A model generated the notes under the pieces. The model saw nothing but the letters and a program-made list of their open reading frames with translations. It was not told the DNA's origin and did not search any database. The position numbers and the translations under genes were made by a program. This document shows, in pieces, positions 46,881 to 58,889 of a DNA stretch of 64,000 nt (the first letter of the stretch is position 1; each line of letters opens with the position of its first letter). Source of the stretch: Fennellomyces sp. T-0311 (taxonomy: Eukaryota; Mucoromycota; Mucoromycetes; Mucorales; Lichtheimiaceae); the NCBI GenBank assembly GCA_025266875.1, contig JALLLT010000001.1, positions 496,001-560,000 of the forward strand, given 5' to 3'.

Positions 46881-49769
46881 TGTATGAATCACTCACCAAA
46901 AGGTATCCGTGTACTGACTTCGGCTTGATTCTGATCATTTCTTATACATCGCTGCTTGCATTATGCAGTTCCTACTGGTTAATAAATGCTTCGGAACGGA
47001 CATAAAGGGGTAGTGTAGCGCGTCTCGTCTAGGCTGTCCAGGATTATTGTTGAATCGTGGATTACTTATTTGGAAGAAACTAGCACAGTAAACCGCCCAA
47101 GTATAATTATCAAGTGCGATGGGCGACCAACTATTAATGTCAATAATATTTGTAGGAGATGCTATGTATTTCAAGGAACTAGCGCACCCTATTCGACGGC
47201 ACTTTTCCTCCCATAATGACTGCGATATGACCGATCTATTGAGATTTACAGTTAGTGGGTGATACGTCCCTCCTCAAGCAAATTATTTTGCGTGGCCTTC
47301 CGAACTACTGTATGAAAATCACAAGTATGCTTAATAGGTTTGCTCAAATAAGACATGTCATATGGAGCGGGAATACGCTTACTCCAGATTGATATTTTGA
47401 GCCGATGCATGATGAGATCGGTAAGATACAATATCAGTGGGAAATAAGCGCCTCTTTCGAAAGAGATCGTTGAAATATAGAATTGGCGGAATCAACAGTC
47501 ATCATGGGCATACGCACGATCTGTGATTTAAACGAAAAAGTGGTTTACGCGTACGTAGTGCGTTTCTTACAATTATGGAAACGATGATCCTTTTATACCC
47601 GATGCTCTCCAGCTGGAAAGTGTTTTTGGATCAATTCTACGCAAGTATGCGCTGGATTGATCGCTCTGCGTCTTATGATACACATGACTCTTTTCAGAAT
47701 GTCGCTTTTTTGCTTGATCAGCCCATATGAAAGAAATGGTGCTGATCAGCTATATTTACCAGATGGCTTTTATGGACGTAGATTCCAAACGTGGATTGGT
47801 ATATAAGACTTGTATGTTTCATATGTACGTAAGAAAGTGCGCACAATGTGCTCACACGCTGATTTGAAAAAGAAAGCTTTGATCTCAATAGCACGTGAGC
47901 CAAAAAATAAAGGTAACCAACGATATCCAAAAGCGATGGGCGATTCTTTTTTATTAAACTTTTTTTCTCACTGATAAATTGCACCCTGAATGTACACTTC
48001 ATCGTACGATTACAAAGATTTACTTTGCATTCGCACGCAAATTCTCTATCGATTTCTCACGGTCACTGGTAACAAAAATGTGGAGAAAGAAGTGTAAGTG
48101 TCTTCCCTTCTTATTAACTAGGAAAGTGAGACGCGCTTCGCGTTCTTGATTCTTTTAGGAATTTTATACAGCGCCTTGTGGGAAACTGCATATTCTGGGT
48201 CCAGCTTTTTTTCCTCGTAATCCTTATTCAACCATGATGTCGTCCAACCTGCTTTGTGTGCCTGCTCAATTCCTTTTTATGAAAAAGACTACTGCGGACT
48301 GGTTGCTAGTATTTTTGTTGTTTCTAAAAACAGAGTGCTTCCATGTACGCAGTTGATCCATGAAGGCTGAAAATATGTATGATGCGCGTTTGATGTCACA
48401 AGTTCCCAAATTACCGGGTTTTTTTGGCCCGTCTCCTTCCCCCAGGACAATAACTATTTTCAGGCAAGGATTTCCCCTTTAGTTAAGCTGGACGTTCAAA
48501 CCTAAATTCCGTCTATGCATGTGCCTCGCACTTGCATTTCCTAGTACGCCATCCAATATTTATAGCAAGTTGTTCTCGTGACAGGATGGAGAGGGAAGGA
48601 AACAAAAAGGTGGCTATAGCGCAAACCGACTACACTGTTTTTGTGCCCCCTTTTTTCCCTTGGGCAAGGTCACATTCAAGCCATTTATGTAAGCGCAAAT
48701 CCAAGTTACGTTGGCTTTACTAAACGATATTATGACATATGAAAAATAAAAAAACGAATACCGAAAGCGTGTAACCTTACGTTTTGACCGATTCGGGTTT
48801 CCAAGATGTTCGTTACGTACGGGGGGAGGAATTATTCGGAACCACGAAAAGATAGAACGGGAAGTAGCTTTATCACATGAAAGCGTGCAAAAAAGGGTCA
48901 GGCCGATAGCTCAACGGAAAAGCGAAAACGGATATACTACATGGTCCTTGTCTGTGGGCTAAAACTGTTGCTTATTCGCCGAGACCGGTCCATGGGCTTG
49001 CACCATGTTCCTGTTTAAATTTGTTATACATCTTGCGTTTCCGCAATTTTTTTTAGTACGACCGGATTTGGACAGGTTGTTGTGGAGCGCCACATAAAAA
49101 ACCTGATATAGTGATCTAGATTGATGAACCTTTACTGTCATTTAATTAATTAAAAAAACACATCGAACGGATATTTATCGGAGGAGAAGTTGTCATCGCT
49201 ACAAGATAAGAAACGATGTAGAAAAAATTGCCATGGTAACAGTGTCGGCCCTGGATTTTACTTAAATGACAAGTAACATAATCTCCTTTCATGCACGTCG
49301 TATTAGACGCAAAAGGAACATGTTGAACCGGATTAACGCGAAAAGAACTGGGCTAAATCCGTTCCGAAAACTAAATTTGATTATTATATCACTAAACCCT
49401 TTCAGACAAATTGCATGTCTGCAAATGCAAGTTCCACTTACAGAAACAACTTCGCGCGAGGCCAAGCCAGAGTGCATGCGTCAAGAGACGCTTTTGTGGA
49501 TAGGATGGGGGAGGGGAGTTGACCCTGGCAAGTTCACAAAAAGGCTTGCGTGGGGACAGACCGGGCGTGGTGGGTGGTGGGTGTGACATTAATCACATAA
49601 ATGGCAAGCTTATGTAACTATAAGGGCGCCGGGCCCGCCAAAAGGTAAAGGCTGAGTTGTCCTCTCCCTTTTTATTCCTCTCTCTTTTTGCACTTTTGTT
49701 TTCTACTGCGCGCATCTCCAACGACATAAACATCAACGAGATTCCATCTCATTCTACACAGCGCTTTCC
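46881..49769. other. Gene-poor region
   Basis: Almost 3 kb with no intact gene. Minus strand 46935-47240 reads LWEEKCRRIGCASSLKYIAS and on to YTWAVYCASFFQISN before breaking, so it may be another relic. A possible last exon at 48118-48272 is listed separately. A motif like a tRNA A box (tagctcaacgg at 48908) has no B box behind it. The last 150 bases are the promoter of the PH-domain gene. Confidence 0.35.
48118..48272 (-). CDS. Possible terminal exon of an unknown gene
   Basis: After an acceptor-like cataaaaag, the minus strand is open for 51 codons: IEQAHKAGWTTSWLNKDYEE, then LDPEYAVSHKALYKIPKRIK and a basic end with a TAG stop. Charge pattern and codon use look like real protein, but an ATG exon at about 48340-48369 (MDQLRTWKHS) does not match its phase. 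It may be an exon of a longer gene or a relic. Confidence 0.3.
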
Positions 49770-51118
49770 ATGTTTTCGCCTCCTTTAGTGACGGTTAAGA
49801 GTCCTCGCGAGGACTCTGTTGGAACGGTTGCGGTGAAAGACGACACACCGGCAAGTTTATGCAGGCGACCGATAAACCACGACAGAAGTACGTTTCGACA
49901 CTCTCTCGCATCACAATATTCCAGCACATCTGCCAGCGGATCCAGCCAGCGATACAGCGTCGGTAGTGCCGACAGTCTCGGCCACGACCTGGATAACAGC
50001 GTAATGCGACGGTGGTCAGCAGAGTCGAGCGGTTCCGACCACGTGTCTTCACAATGTATGTTCTGGGAGCAGGCCTATAAAAAGGGCTAGCGTTTGCTCA
50101 TGTCATTATTGTTCCTCTAGCGTCATCACCCACGGGCGCATCGTTCTCATCACTTCCTCCGTCATCGCGGTATCTCTTATCCGGTGCCACGAGCTCAGAG
50201 TCGTTTCGTGAGCAAGAGCTGAGTCGATTTTATCCGACATCCGCGTTGCGCCACATCAAAGCACTGTCAGACCCCTTCGTCACGATGCCATCGACGACGG
50301 TTGCCCTCGAAACCAGCAGCGACCAGCCCCTTGACCCCTGGTGCATGTCCGTCAAGGTAGCTCTCGAAAAGTCAATATGCAATAACTGGTTGCACAAGTA
50401 CGAAGCCCCGGCCTTTGCATTCGCCCGCGCGTGGAAACGCCGGTATGTGGTGCTCGTCGACCGCATCGTCTACGTGTTCAAGACATCCAAATCAACCACC
50501 CCTGCACGCGAACACTTTATCCTCACCGAAGACACGCTCGTGTTCGTCTCGGAGGAGTTTCGAAAGGGTTACGTCATTGAGATCCGTAAGCCTTTGTGCA
50601 AGTGGTATCTGCGCTGCGAAACGTCGGCGCAGATGAAGTATTGGCTCGAAGCGATGAAGAAGATTGTTGCATATATAAAGATTGGACACACAGCGCCGTT
50701 GTCGGCGGCATTGCTCTCAGCTACAAGGCTTACGGATGATTTCCGACTGCTGACGGTAACTGGACCACGGTCCCAATCCACTTCGCCCAGAAGCTCGTCG
50801 GTGGAGCCCCACAAGACGTTGCAGAAAGCGAAGTACCGATCGGCAGTGTACCACCGAGCCTCAGTAGCCGACACGCTCGTAGGCGTAGATTCCAATGCGC
50901 TGCCTCAGCCGCCGCAGTGGTGGAAGCATTATCAGCCTCGTCGCCAGGAGCCGAGCAAGCGACAGTCGTTGGCGCAGATCCCGGACTGGGAGAAGTCGTT
51001 GCCACCGCAGATGCCCCCTCCCCGGTCGACCCCTCCTCCTCCTCCAAGACCCTCTACATCGGCCCAATCACGCCACCAAGAAGACCAAAGACTCACTCCA
51101 GTTTCTGAACATTCGTAA
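49770..51118 (+). CDS. PH-domain protein
   Basis: Two exons split near 50055-50119. The N-terminus is Ser-rich and disordered (ASQYSSTSASGSSQRYSVGS), with likely phosphorylation sites. A pleckstrin-homology domain follows: WLHKYEAPAFAFARAWKRRY, VVLVDRIVYVFKTSK, GYVIEIRKPLCKWYLRCE and the C-terminal helix MKYWLEAMKKIVAYIK. The Trp in the last helix and the K-x-R at the strand 1-2 loop are present, as in lipid-binding PH domains. A Pro-rich tail (MPPPRSTPPPPPRPS) could bind SH3 domains. This arrangement is common in fungal polarity and signalling adaptors; the specific orthologue was not recognised. Confidence 0.82.
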
Positions 51119-51477
51119 GCATACCCCTCACTCCCAAAAATGCCTGTTACTTGTAAATCTGTTTTCTCGCTCTTCCTTTCGTTCGTCATTCTGTCCATAC
51201 CCCTCCCTTCTGTACCAAAACATCGCCTCTCCCCTAGCATCCTCTGTACAAACGCACTGAACCTATACTTTTATCCCTCTGTGTTCTATACTTTTAATAT
51301 AATCTATCTCCTCGACCAGCTCTTTGAAAAAACTTTTGCTCGTCTGCCTAGCCTAATCAGTGAAAAATGCCTGGCCTTGAACTTGCATTCAGCGCTTGAT
51401 TCAAGCCACACACCTAGCAAGAAAAAAAAGTTCCAGCACTGGAAGGTTGTCATTCCTATTTTCTTATAACCAACACA

Positions 51478-52485
51478 ATGGCCGCCGTACCAGAAATCAA
51501 GAACCTCGATCAAGATCTCGTAAGAATAAGCAATCCGTTGCCGCTGCATTCCTTGCTGACCGTTTTGTCTGCAGGTTAAAAAAGCGATCCACGCTTTGAG
51601 CCAATACAAAGAATCGCAAGAGAGCAACGATCTTTTGTCAACCACCAGCTACATCTATTTGGACATTGTCACCATGAAGTTTTCAGCAAAGCAGCAGCGA
51701 TCGCTCAAGCAGACTGTCATGTAAAGAACATCGATCCAGCAAACCATTTGATCATCAGCTAACTGGATCTGTAGCCCCGTCAAGCACTCTCCATACCCTT
51801 CCGACATTGAAGCGTGTTTAATCGTAAATAACGAGAGCAAAGACGAGCTCGAGCAGAGCCTCCGCAAGGCCGACTTGAAGAACGTCAAGGTATGTACGAA
51901 GCAAAGGGGTTATGGTGGAAGTGGGTTTGCTAACGTGGCTGCGGCCAGGTGTACACACTCGACGAAATCAAAAGCAACAGCCAGTACGAGGCAAGGAGGA
52001 AGTTGGCGGCATCATACGACGTGTTCTTTGTCGACAAGCGCATTCTTCACTTTATGCCACAAGTTTTGGGAAAGACGTTTGTCAAAGCCAACAAGTGAGT
52101 TGGGAGGGTGTGCATGTTGCATGAATGCAATATATTCACATTTGTATAACGTGTCCAGGATCCCATTGCCCGTGTCGGTCGAGCGAAAAGGGACGGCGGT
52201 GGCCAACGTGCAAAAGGCGCTGTCGAGCGTCACGTTCAAGGACAACAACGGCACAACAAAGTATGGATGCGTGGTCAGAAAGAGAGACAGAGACTAACAG
52301 CATGCAACAGGGTGGTGAAGATTGGACATATGGAGCTCAAGGAGGAGGAGGTGGTCGACAACGTGCTGACGGTATTACCGCGCGTCGTGGCAAAGCTCCA
52401 GGGCGGACAAAGCAACGTGCAGGAGATTGCGGTGAGAATGGACAACATCACGCTGCCGGTGTACAACGCGCTGCCCAGCAACTAG
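51478..52485 (+). CDS. L1-fold ribosome-biogenesis protein (Utp30/RSL1D1-like)
   Basis: Six exons encode a protein of about 230 aa formed by a single ribosomal-L1-like fold: VKKAIHALSQYKESQESNDL, YIYLDIVTMKF, then KHSPYPSDIEACLIVNNESK. After an intron comes VYTLDEIKSN, YDVFFVDKRILHFMPQVLGK and IPLPVSVERK; the end is IGHMELKEEEVVDNVLTVLP and ITLPVYNALPSN. The YD.F..D.RI....P..LGK pattern separates the eukaryotic Utp30/Cic1/RSL1D1 group from ribosomal uL1. It probably acts in the nucleolus in pre-rRNA processing. The absence of a long basic C-terminal tail favours Utp30 over Cic1/RSL1D1. Confidence 0.88.
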
Positions 52486-52623
52486 AGCACTTCAATAAAA
52501 CCCATTCAGCATTTAATTCATTGCAACTAGGAATATAAATAATAATATATGCATTTGTCTGTAAACTGTATACTTCACATGATATAAGCGACTGCATCAA
52601 ATATTTCAATACAGCTGGTATGA

Positions 52624-53997
52624 TTACGTCCGTTCGTGCGCACCCGTGATTGAGTTGGCCGACGCAACCAGCTCGCGCCGGTTCTTCTCCAGCTCGTCGT
52701 GGTCCTACAACAGTGGCAACCGCCTAGTTACCTGCCTGATCATTTGTCTCTCCCCCCTTACACTGTCTTTCAATCAATTCCACGTACCACAGGGCTTGCG
52801 CTGCGAACCGGGCTTGGGGGCAGACCCATGGCCTGTGATTTTAAGCTGTGACTGGACGACGTTGGGGTGGTGGGTCCGCTGTTCAGACGGTGCTGCTGGT
52901 GATGGCTGTATTCAAGCAATTCGGCCTGCGACAGTCGGATCGATAACCTGTGACTACTTGCAGCTGCAGCTGCCGCAGTTAAAGATGATGGGGATCCAGG
53001 AGGTTTGGGGCTATGGCCGTTGATCGGTGTCATCGAGCGGCCTGATCGGAATGAGCGTATGGATCCCGGCCGCGACGGCACGCGTGGGTTATTCGAAAGG
53101 TTGTGCTCTTCAAGGAACTGTTCCAGGAAATCGACAATCAGAGGCTCCTTCATGGCAGATAGCTTGTACTCATCAAATGACTTTATGTGTGTGTGAGCGA
53201 GAGCTTGCTCCAGCCTCCTTCCAAGTCCCCTTACCAGTTTGCCGTCGTTATCGACATCCACGTCTTCAAACATGCGTCCAATCATATCCTTGATCTCCTT
53301 TGTTTGATCTTCTTCAGAGAACGTGTGTGACTAGACGCATGTCAGCTGCCTCATCGTTTTCAAACTCTATTTCCCTTACCAGCTGCAGCATCACACGTTC
53401 CAGTTCTGATTTCGTAAGGTAGCCGTCATGATTCACATCGTATAGCTTGAACGACACTACATCTCAATGTCAGAACACACCCATCTTTGAATCTGGTTCG
53501 CACACTTACGAGCAAGCTTCTCCTCTGGCGTGCCTTTCATAAACACGCTTAGTCCATCGACAAACTCCCTATCATGGCTATCAATAAAGCTGTCTCTGTT
53601 TGTTCTGTGGCATCGTACTCGAAATCAATCGACTTGTTGTTATCGACATCGAACGCAGCATAAAGTCGTTTGAGAAATATATCGTCGCTGGGTGATATGG
53701 ACGGCACGTATTTCTTGACCGTCTTGTTTTTTTTGCAGCATGACAATGAGTGATGGGCATATACAGGCGCAATGTCGCTGAAAATACCTCTCGAAAGACA
53801 TCTTCGGTAATGCTGCTGCTATCGGATCGTTTCGGTGTCGAAGCTTCCAAGTTATGCCGAAGATGCCGAATTTCTTTAGGCGTAACTATGAGGTGCAGTG
53901 TTAGCTTCAGAGAAAACAGTAGAACTCTTGCATGAAAAAAGTTACAGTGCGTTTTTCGTGCAAGCGCTCGATTTTCTTTGCTGCGAGCTTGACCCAT
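52624..53997 (-). CDS. N-myristoylated EF-hand Ca2+-binding protein
   Basis: About seven exons. The start MGQARSKENRALARKT has Gly2 and a Ser at position 6, an N-myristoylation signal, so membrane attachment is likely. EF-hand loops visible after splicing are DVDNNKSIDFEE (about 53620-53660), a KLYDVNHDGYLTKSE-type loop (about 53410-53450) and DVDVDNDGKL, which is followed across an intron by SFDEYKL. Each keeps acidic residues at positions 1, 3 and 12. The layout resembles calcineurin B and neuronal calcium sensor proteins. The C-terminal extension is unusual: a long Ser/Pro/Ala-rich disordered region (LTAAAAAASSHRLSIRLS), then, through a last intron, DHDELEKNRRELVASANSI. That tail is absent from calcineurin B, so a different partner is likely. 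Confidence 0.82.
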
Positions 53998-54354
53998 GGT
54001 TAGATGTGGAGCACAAGAGATGTGTGTGGAGTAAAAAAAGGTTCGAATCGGCGGAGTAAGTGTCCTCACTCAACTTTAAAAATGGTAAATTAATCCTAAA
54101 AGCTGTTGGATTGTCTTGCGCGCCGATGGATCACTCAGCATCATCGTCGTTGTTTTAGTTAGTGCGACCGCTCTTTGGATTTTTCGTCCTTCAAACAACG
54201 ATCCATCGTCGTCCGTCAAACGCCGCTTGCAGACGTGCAACAGACTACCATGATGTCATGGTTACCGTCTAAGGCAAGGCGCAGGTCAAAGTCTTTGTAC
54301 TGTAAATCACAGGGAAGCACCAATTGCGTTTTTGTGTCCGACTGTAACAAAAAG

Positions 54355-54530
54355 TCGCCGACAACACACGGATACTTGAGCTTGTGCTACGAACCAACTT
54401 TGCTGCAACACACATTGCCAACCTAGCATCGCAGTGCGTTCTGCCACATGACGTAATGGACAATGAGATAGACACGACCATGGAGAAGGCGGAAGGTGCC
54501 TGCAGAAATGTAATCAAGCGATATCATTGA
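54355..54530 (+). CDS. Possible terminal exon of a small gene
   Basis: After an acceptor-like taacaaaaag the plus strand is open to a TGA with a helical, protein-like sequence: ADNTRILELVLRTNFAATHI, then VMDNEIDTTMEKAEGACRNV and KRYH. Upstream ATGs at 54127 (MDHSASSS) and near 54250 could start it, but no set of introns joined with certainty. The size and helical look fit a small coiled subunit of some complex; no family was recognised. The divergent EF-hand gene starts about 350 bp to the left. Confidence 0.35.
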
Positions 54531-54807
54531 AAGTCGGCGGATGAACTATTACCTGCGTAGCACCAAAAATGACGAATGGCGAGCATACGCATATCTGCAT
54601 ACCAAAATAGTTGTCGTTTGCGATGTTTAATTTGGCATCAGCTTGTATCAGGGTGTCATTCTCAGCAAACCTGTGCATGTATTATTCCCGGGGATCTAAG
54701 AGTTCCAGTTACATAGTTTCATAGACATGTTAATGCGGATTGGATAGTTATTATACATCATTTTCACATGTGTTATTTCTTTATTTCAAAGAAATATCGA
54801 CGCAACA

Positions 54808-56934
54808 TCATGCAAAAGCATAGGTTACGCCACGGCACCCACTTAAACTCAGTCTGACTGGAAGGTCATCAAATACTCTGATGCCTTGCGTAGTAATGCT
54901 TGAAAAGGATGCCAGGTTCAGAGTTTGAAGCCCTTTGATAGCAGCAAGGTACTTTAACGAGTCATCGGTGACACTCTTGCCTAAATCTTTGAGCGCAATG
55001 GCCTCGATACATGGATGCAATCGAATCTTCTCGCAAAACCTGTTAATTCCCGACTCTGTAACAGGTTGGCACTGATCAATTTCGACTTTCCGGAGTGAAG
55101 CGATATAGGATAGACAGTCGAGGATATTGTCAACGGTGAAGCGGGTATCGCAGTCAATTGATGCTAGAGTGACTGTCTGCAGTGAGGATTGACTTGCACT
55201 TCCTTTGGCAGCAAGACCTTGGAACAACGTTCGTAGGTTCAGCTCCGTGGCTTCAGCGCTTATAATGTCCAGTTCTTGCAAACATGGTGCGTCCACAATC
55301 GCTGACGCTATACTGCTTCCAAAGTCGCAGGCCGCAGAGCAACTGATCTCTAGACGACGTAGCGCATGTGATTTCTGTATCAATGCTGCAACAGCTGTAG
55401 ATGCAGTGGCATCGGTGTAATCGATTATCAACAGCACTAAATTGCTAAGGTTGCCAAATCCACGCATAAATGATATCCACTGGTCCGGAAGAAGAGCATT
55501 ATTAAATAAAAGTGATAGCGCTTCTACTGTGCTGTAATTCTCCGCAAACAGTCGTGTAAAGTTGGCAGTATTATCAACGGTAGCTGTTATTGCGCGCACA
55601 CCTGTTTGCAATGGGTTCAGTGATCGGTGCTTGTCAAGCCAATAGTAGTCGATATAGTTGATCTCGTTGTCCAGACAAATGATTTCCAAGCTTTTGCAGT
55701 GGGATAGTATCATATCAACAACTGCCGAGGTAAAACCATCCAGTTCTAGATGTCGCAACTTTGGACTCGCCCGAAGAATCTCTTCCAGGTCGGCTAATTT
55801 GATGCGTTGGCTTTTTATGTGGAGCTCCTTTAGTTTGGATGTATAACCTGGTCTCAACAATCCTGTCGCTGCTCCAGAAATATCGGCAACGTGATTGCTG
55901 AATTTGAAACATTCAAGGTTTTGACAGGTCGAGAGGATTGACTTGTATGGAAAAGCATGATCGTCGTTGGTTGTGGTTGAAATGCCAGTGAGGATGATAT
56001 GGAGCGTTGTCAAGGTTCCTGAAATTTGTTCTAGTGCAGCCATTAATTTAGAGTTATTGTAGGCGATATAGTCTATAGAGAACGGAAGAAATAACTCGGT
56101 TGTTAATATATATGTATCGCAGTGGAATAGCAATGAACGTTGTTTACACATTAGAGACAGGTGCACCAAGTTGCCAAAGTGGCCATCCAATATTCCGGCG
56201 AATAATGCTTTACTGTAAGGTGGAGTCCCGCCGTACAGAGTGAAATCCAAAACATGCGAACCTACGTAATGCCCAAGTCTCGTTAATTCATCCACATTAC
56301 GTTTTTCATTGTATGGATTGACGAAGATTGTTGACCAAATGGATGGACATTGTGCAAACTTGCTCCGCCACGTTTTGGATACATCAAGCAGCTCGAGGTT
56401 TGGTTCTTTGTTTGCCAAATACTCTGCAATACTAGCTGTAATATCATATGGTGCCAATCCAGGGATGTCGATGCGCAATTCATCCTTTGCTTTAGCTGAA
56501 TTGTATTGTTGCCGGAGTATGTGGTGATGTTGACGATCTGTGTTGTCAAGACCTTGCTTATATACATCCATTGCCTGTCGTTGGTAGCCTAGCAGTGAGT
56601 AGAGCTTGCCTGCTTGAAGGTAGCCGGCAGGAAATGATGGTGAACGCTGTATCATCTGTTTGGCAGCGCTTATTCCGTCGTCAACGCACACCGTCTCTCC
56701 TGCGGCGTTGGCAAACTTGGCGTCTTCAAAAACGTCAATGTCGGAATCTTGGGACTCACCGTCGCTGTTCGGGAATGTTGATCTCCATTGGTCGTCTTTT
56801 GCATCGCAAGTCTGTGATGTACACGCAGCCGATGAAATTGGATTCTTGTTCGTCATGACTGCTTCAGGAACAGAGGGAGTTTTGCTGAACGTTTCGTAAC
56901 GGAATTTCAGTCCAAAAATTGTTTCTGAAGGCAA
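54808..56934 (-). CDS. TPR/F-box/LRR protein, Pof3/Dia2-like layout
   Basis: Single exon, 708 aa. An acidic N-terminus precedes TPR-like helices (GYLQAGKLYSLLGYQRQAMD, then VYKQGLDNTD). An F-box follows (YDITASIAEYLANKEPNLEL, then SKTWRSKFAQCPSIW), then a long series of LRRs such as ILRASPKLRHLELDGFTSA, YIASLRKVEIDQCQPVTES and IKGLQTLNLASFSSI. TPR, F-box and LRR in this order is the plan of Dia2 (budding yeast) and Pof3 (fission yeast), SCF receptors that protect genome stability during replication. Mucorales have many such genes, so orthology is not proven. It shares wording of its LRR tail with the F-box gene at 18-20 kb. Confidence 0.88.
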   Translation of the reverse strand: MPSETIFGLKFRYETFSKTPSVPEAVMTNKNPISSAACTSQTCDAKDDQWRSTFPNSDGESQDSDIDVFEDAKFANAAGETVCVDDGISAAKQMIQRSPSFPAGYLQAGKLYSLLGYQRQAMDVYKQGLDNTDRQHHHILRQQYNSAKAKDELRIDIPGLAPYDITASIAEYLANKEPNLELLDVSKTWRSKFAQCPSIWSTIFVNPYNEKRNVDELTRLGHYVGSHVLDFTLYGGTPPYSKALFAGILDGHFGNLVHLSLMCKQRSLLFHCDTYILTTELFLPFSIDYIAYNNSKLMAALEQISGTLTTLHIILTGISTTTNDDHAFPYKSILSTCQNLECFKFSNHVADISGAATGLLRPGYTSKLKELHIKSQRIKLADLEEILRASPKLRHLELDGFTSAVVDMILSHCKSLEIICLDNEINYIDYYWLDKHRSLNPLQTGVRAITATVDNTANFTRLFAENYSTVEALSLLFNNALLPDQWISFMRGFGNLSNLVLLIIDYTDATASTAVAALIQKSHALRRLEISCSAACDFGSSIASAIVDAPCLQELDIISAEATELNLRTLFQGLAAKGSASQSSLQTVTLASIDCDTRFTVDNILDCLSYIASLRKVEIDQCQPVTESGINRFCEKIRLHPCIEAIALKDLGKSVTDDSLKYLAAIKGLQTLNLASFSSITTQGIRVFDDLPVRLSLSGCRGVTYAFA

Positions 56935-58526
56935 GAGCCTCTTTTGGAAAATATGCTTAAAGTATCGGACAGAAAGTTAAGATACTTCGTGGTACGATCC
57001 ACAGTATTGATTTTTGGCGTCATATTATTAGGAAACTTGGATCGACAACATCACACGGGCTCTGTCGTATAGTTGAGCACTCTCCAAACACGCATTTCTG
57101 CAATTGCTTGTGTTACCAACCGATTTAGTAATACATGCATTCAAATTTATACTTATTTTACTGCTGCCGAACGAGCACTCTGAAAAGCATTGATCTGCGT
57201 CAACGACATGCTGACCTGCTTTTAACCGTGCCTCATTTGGTCCCGAATGATGCTAACACTATATAATTAACAGTTTCGTAACGGTTATGGTTTGGAATAT
57301 CGACATCCGCTGCGGCGATCTGCGCATCTAGCTCGAAAAATATGCGCATGCTCTGCAATTTGACACAATCATCATATCAAAAAATGCAAACACATTCTCA
57401 ACAATTTAGTCCAAAACTGTAATAGAAAACAGGATATAACTGTAGACATAATGACTACCGCAGCTACTTCATGGCTGTGGATGCTCCTATGGAAATACAT
57501 GGACTGGCTGCTATAGTTATAATGTGATAACTATGATAATCTAGCTTTTCTGCTGATATATGTATTAAATGAAGATTCTGTACGCTTTTTTATATAATGC
57601 CTTCCGTTTCCTATGCCATTTTAACTTTCTATTTCCTGTGGTTTTCAAATTTACTGTATTCAGGCTCCACTTTGGTCAACTGTTTCCAAAATTGACATGT
57701 TTTTTGGCCATATCTCGGTTTCAAATCATGTTATCAGCGCAAACTGATGTGTCCTGCATTATTCTTTGCTGACACCATTGATTACAAAACACAAAAGAGG
57801 CCATCATCTAATAAAGTATACTTATATCGCTGGAAAAGGTGAAAATCACTTTTTTCCAAGTAAACTTTTCCTGCACCGTTGGGAGGACTAAGTACTAACA
57901 TCACTGGATCTGTGCTTGAATTCTCTACGAAACCAAGGAAACCCAATCGTTGGATCCGTTTCTATTAAACAGAAAAGACTTTCACGGCGATTTCTCAAGG
58001 CACTAGTTTTTGGTTTTTCGACCTTTTCGACTTTCTTCAGATAGCATTGTGGAAACATGAGTAAAAGCGAGATAGAGTGAGTCGGTACAATGATAGCTTG
58101 TTAAACGAAAAAAAAGGCAATTGAAAAGTGCCCTGATCCTGCAGACACTGTATTACTGAAGAAAAGCCACCGTTAACATATTGAATATGATGCTTCTCGA
58201 AAAGCTATCACATAAATAAGAAAAAGATATCATAAGTATCCTTCATTGTACGAAGTGTGCTAGGCTAAGTGTCTCTAATTGAACAACAAAAGGGAGGTTA
58301 TGTACCGGGCTGTTGCAGTACGTATACAGCCATTCTCTTCTTGATTAGGATACATAAAGTAGAAATAGAATGGAGTACTAACAAAGGCGAAGTTGAGTCG
58401 TGTGGTAAAATTGAACTATACGGGAAGTGTGGGTGATGGAGTAGTGTGTTAAGCAGTGATAAAAAAAGCTTTTTATGAAGTGTTAATATGCATTCTGCTT
58501 TTTTGACATTCGTCGGGCGGGCCATT
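56935..58526. other. Intergenic region, nothing supportable
   Basis: About 1.6 kb, AT-rich. The longest plus frame (57569-57772) is hydrophobic and Phe-rich because of T-rich DNA and does not look like a gene. The left part serves as promoter for the TPR/F-box gene. Confidence 0.4.
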
Positions 58527-58889
58527 TTAATTCAGATTCTTTAAAATTTCCGGTTCGGGCAAACGAATTGGTCCGATTCCGGTCGAGCATGGCCGGTTTG
58601 GAGCTCCAGCTGGTGTTATCCTGTTATGTGGAGTATTCTCAAATACGACAGGCATACGTATTGCATGCACATGTCCGAAAAGTTCATGGTTTTCCTTGTA
58701 CTCCAATTGCATAACGAGCAACCCTGATCTATCCTCATGTTCATCAAAGGTATGTAGAAACTGAATTTGGGTTGTCGCAGACTTTCTAAAGTTTGAAGCA
58801 ATCCTGGAGCCCAAATCCCCTTGTCTCCAATAACCCACTGTATCGTGAGATATAAGATTCGTACTTGCAATATCCCATATCGGGATCAT
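58527..58889 (-). CDS. Unrecognised open frame
   Basis: A minus frame of 120 aa beginning MIPIWDIASTNLISHDTVGY, with RSGLLVMQLEYKENHELFGH inside and IGPIRLPEPEILKNLN at the end. Composition is protein-like. Upstream at 59400-59560 two short exon-like pieces can be joined (MTLVVRIGLIH, then GITYAKSSYSLHPDYF), but they could not be linked to this frame. It may be the last exon of a larger gene. No domain recognised. Confidence 0.35.
   Translation of the reverse strand: MIPIWDIASTNLISHDTVGYWRQGDLGSRIASNFRKSATTQIQFLHTFDEHEDRSGLLVMQLEYKENHELFGHVHAIRMPVVFENTPHNRITPAGAPNRPCSTGIGPIRLPEPEILKNLN

Noticed and set aside
48900..48960. tRNA-like A box (tagctcaacgg)
   Set aside because: No B box (GGTTCGANTCC-like) follows at the right distance and no cloverleaf could be folded.
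54030..54060. B-box-like ggttcgaatc
   Set aside because: No A box or acceptor stem partner; it lies in the 5' flank of the EF-hand gene.
57569..57772. Phe-rich 67 aa plus frame
   Set aside because: Explained by T-rich DNA; no start context or homology signal.
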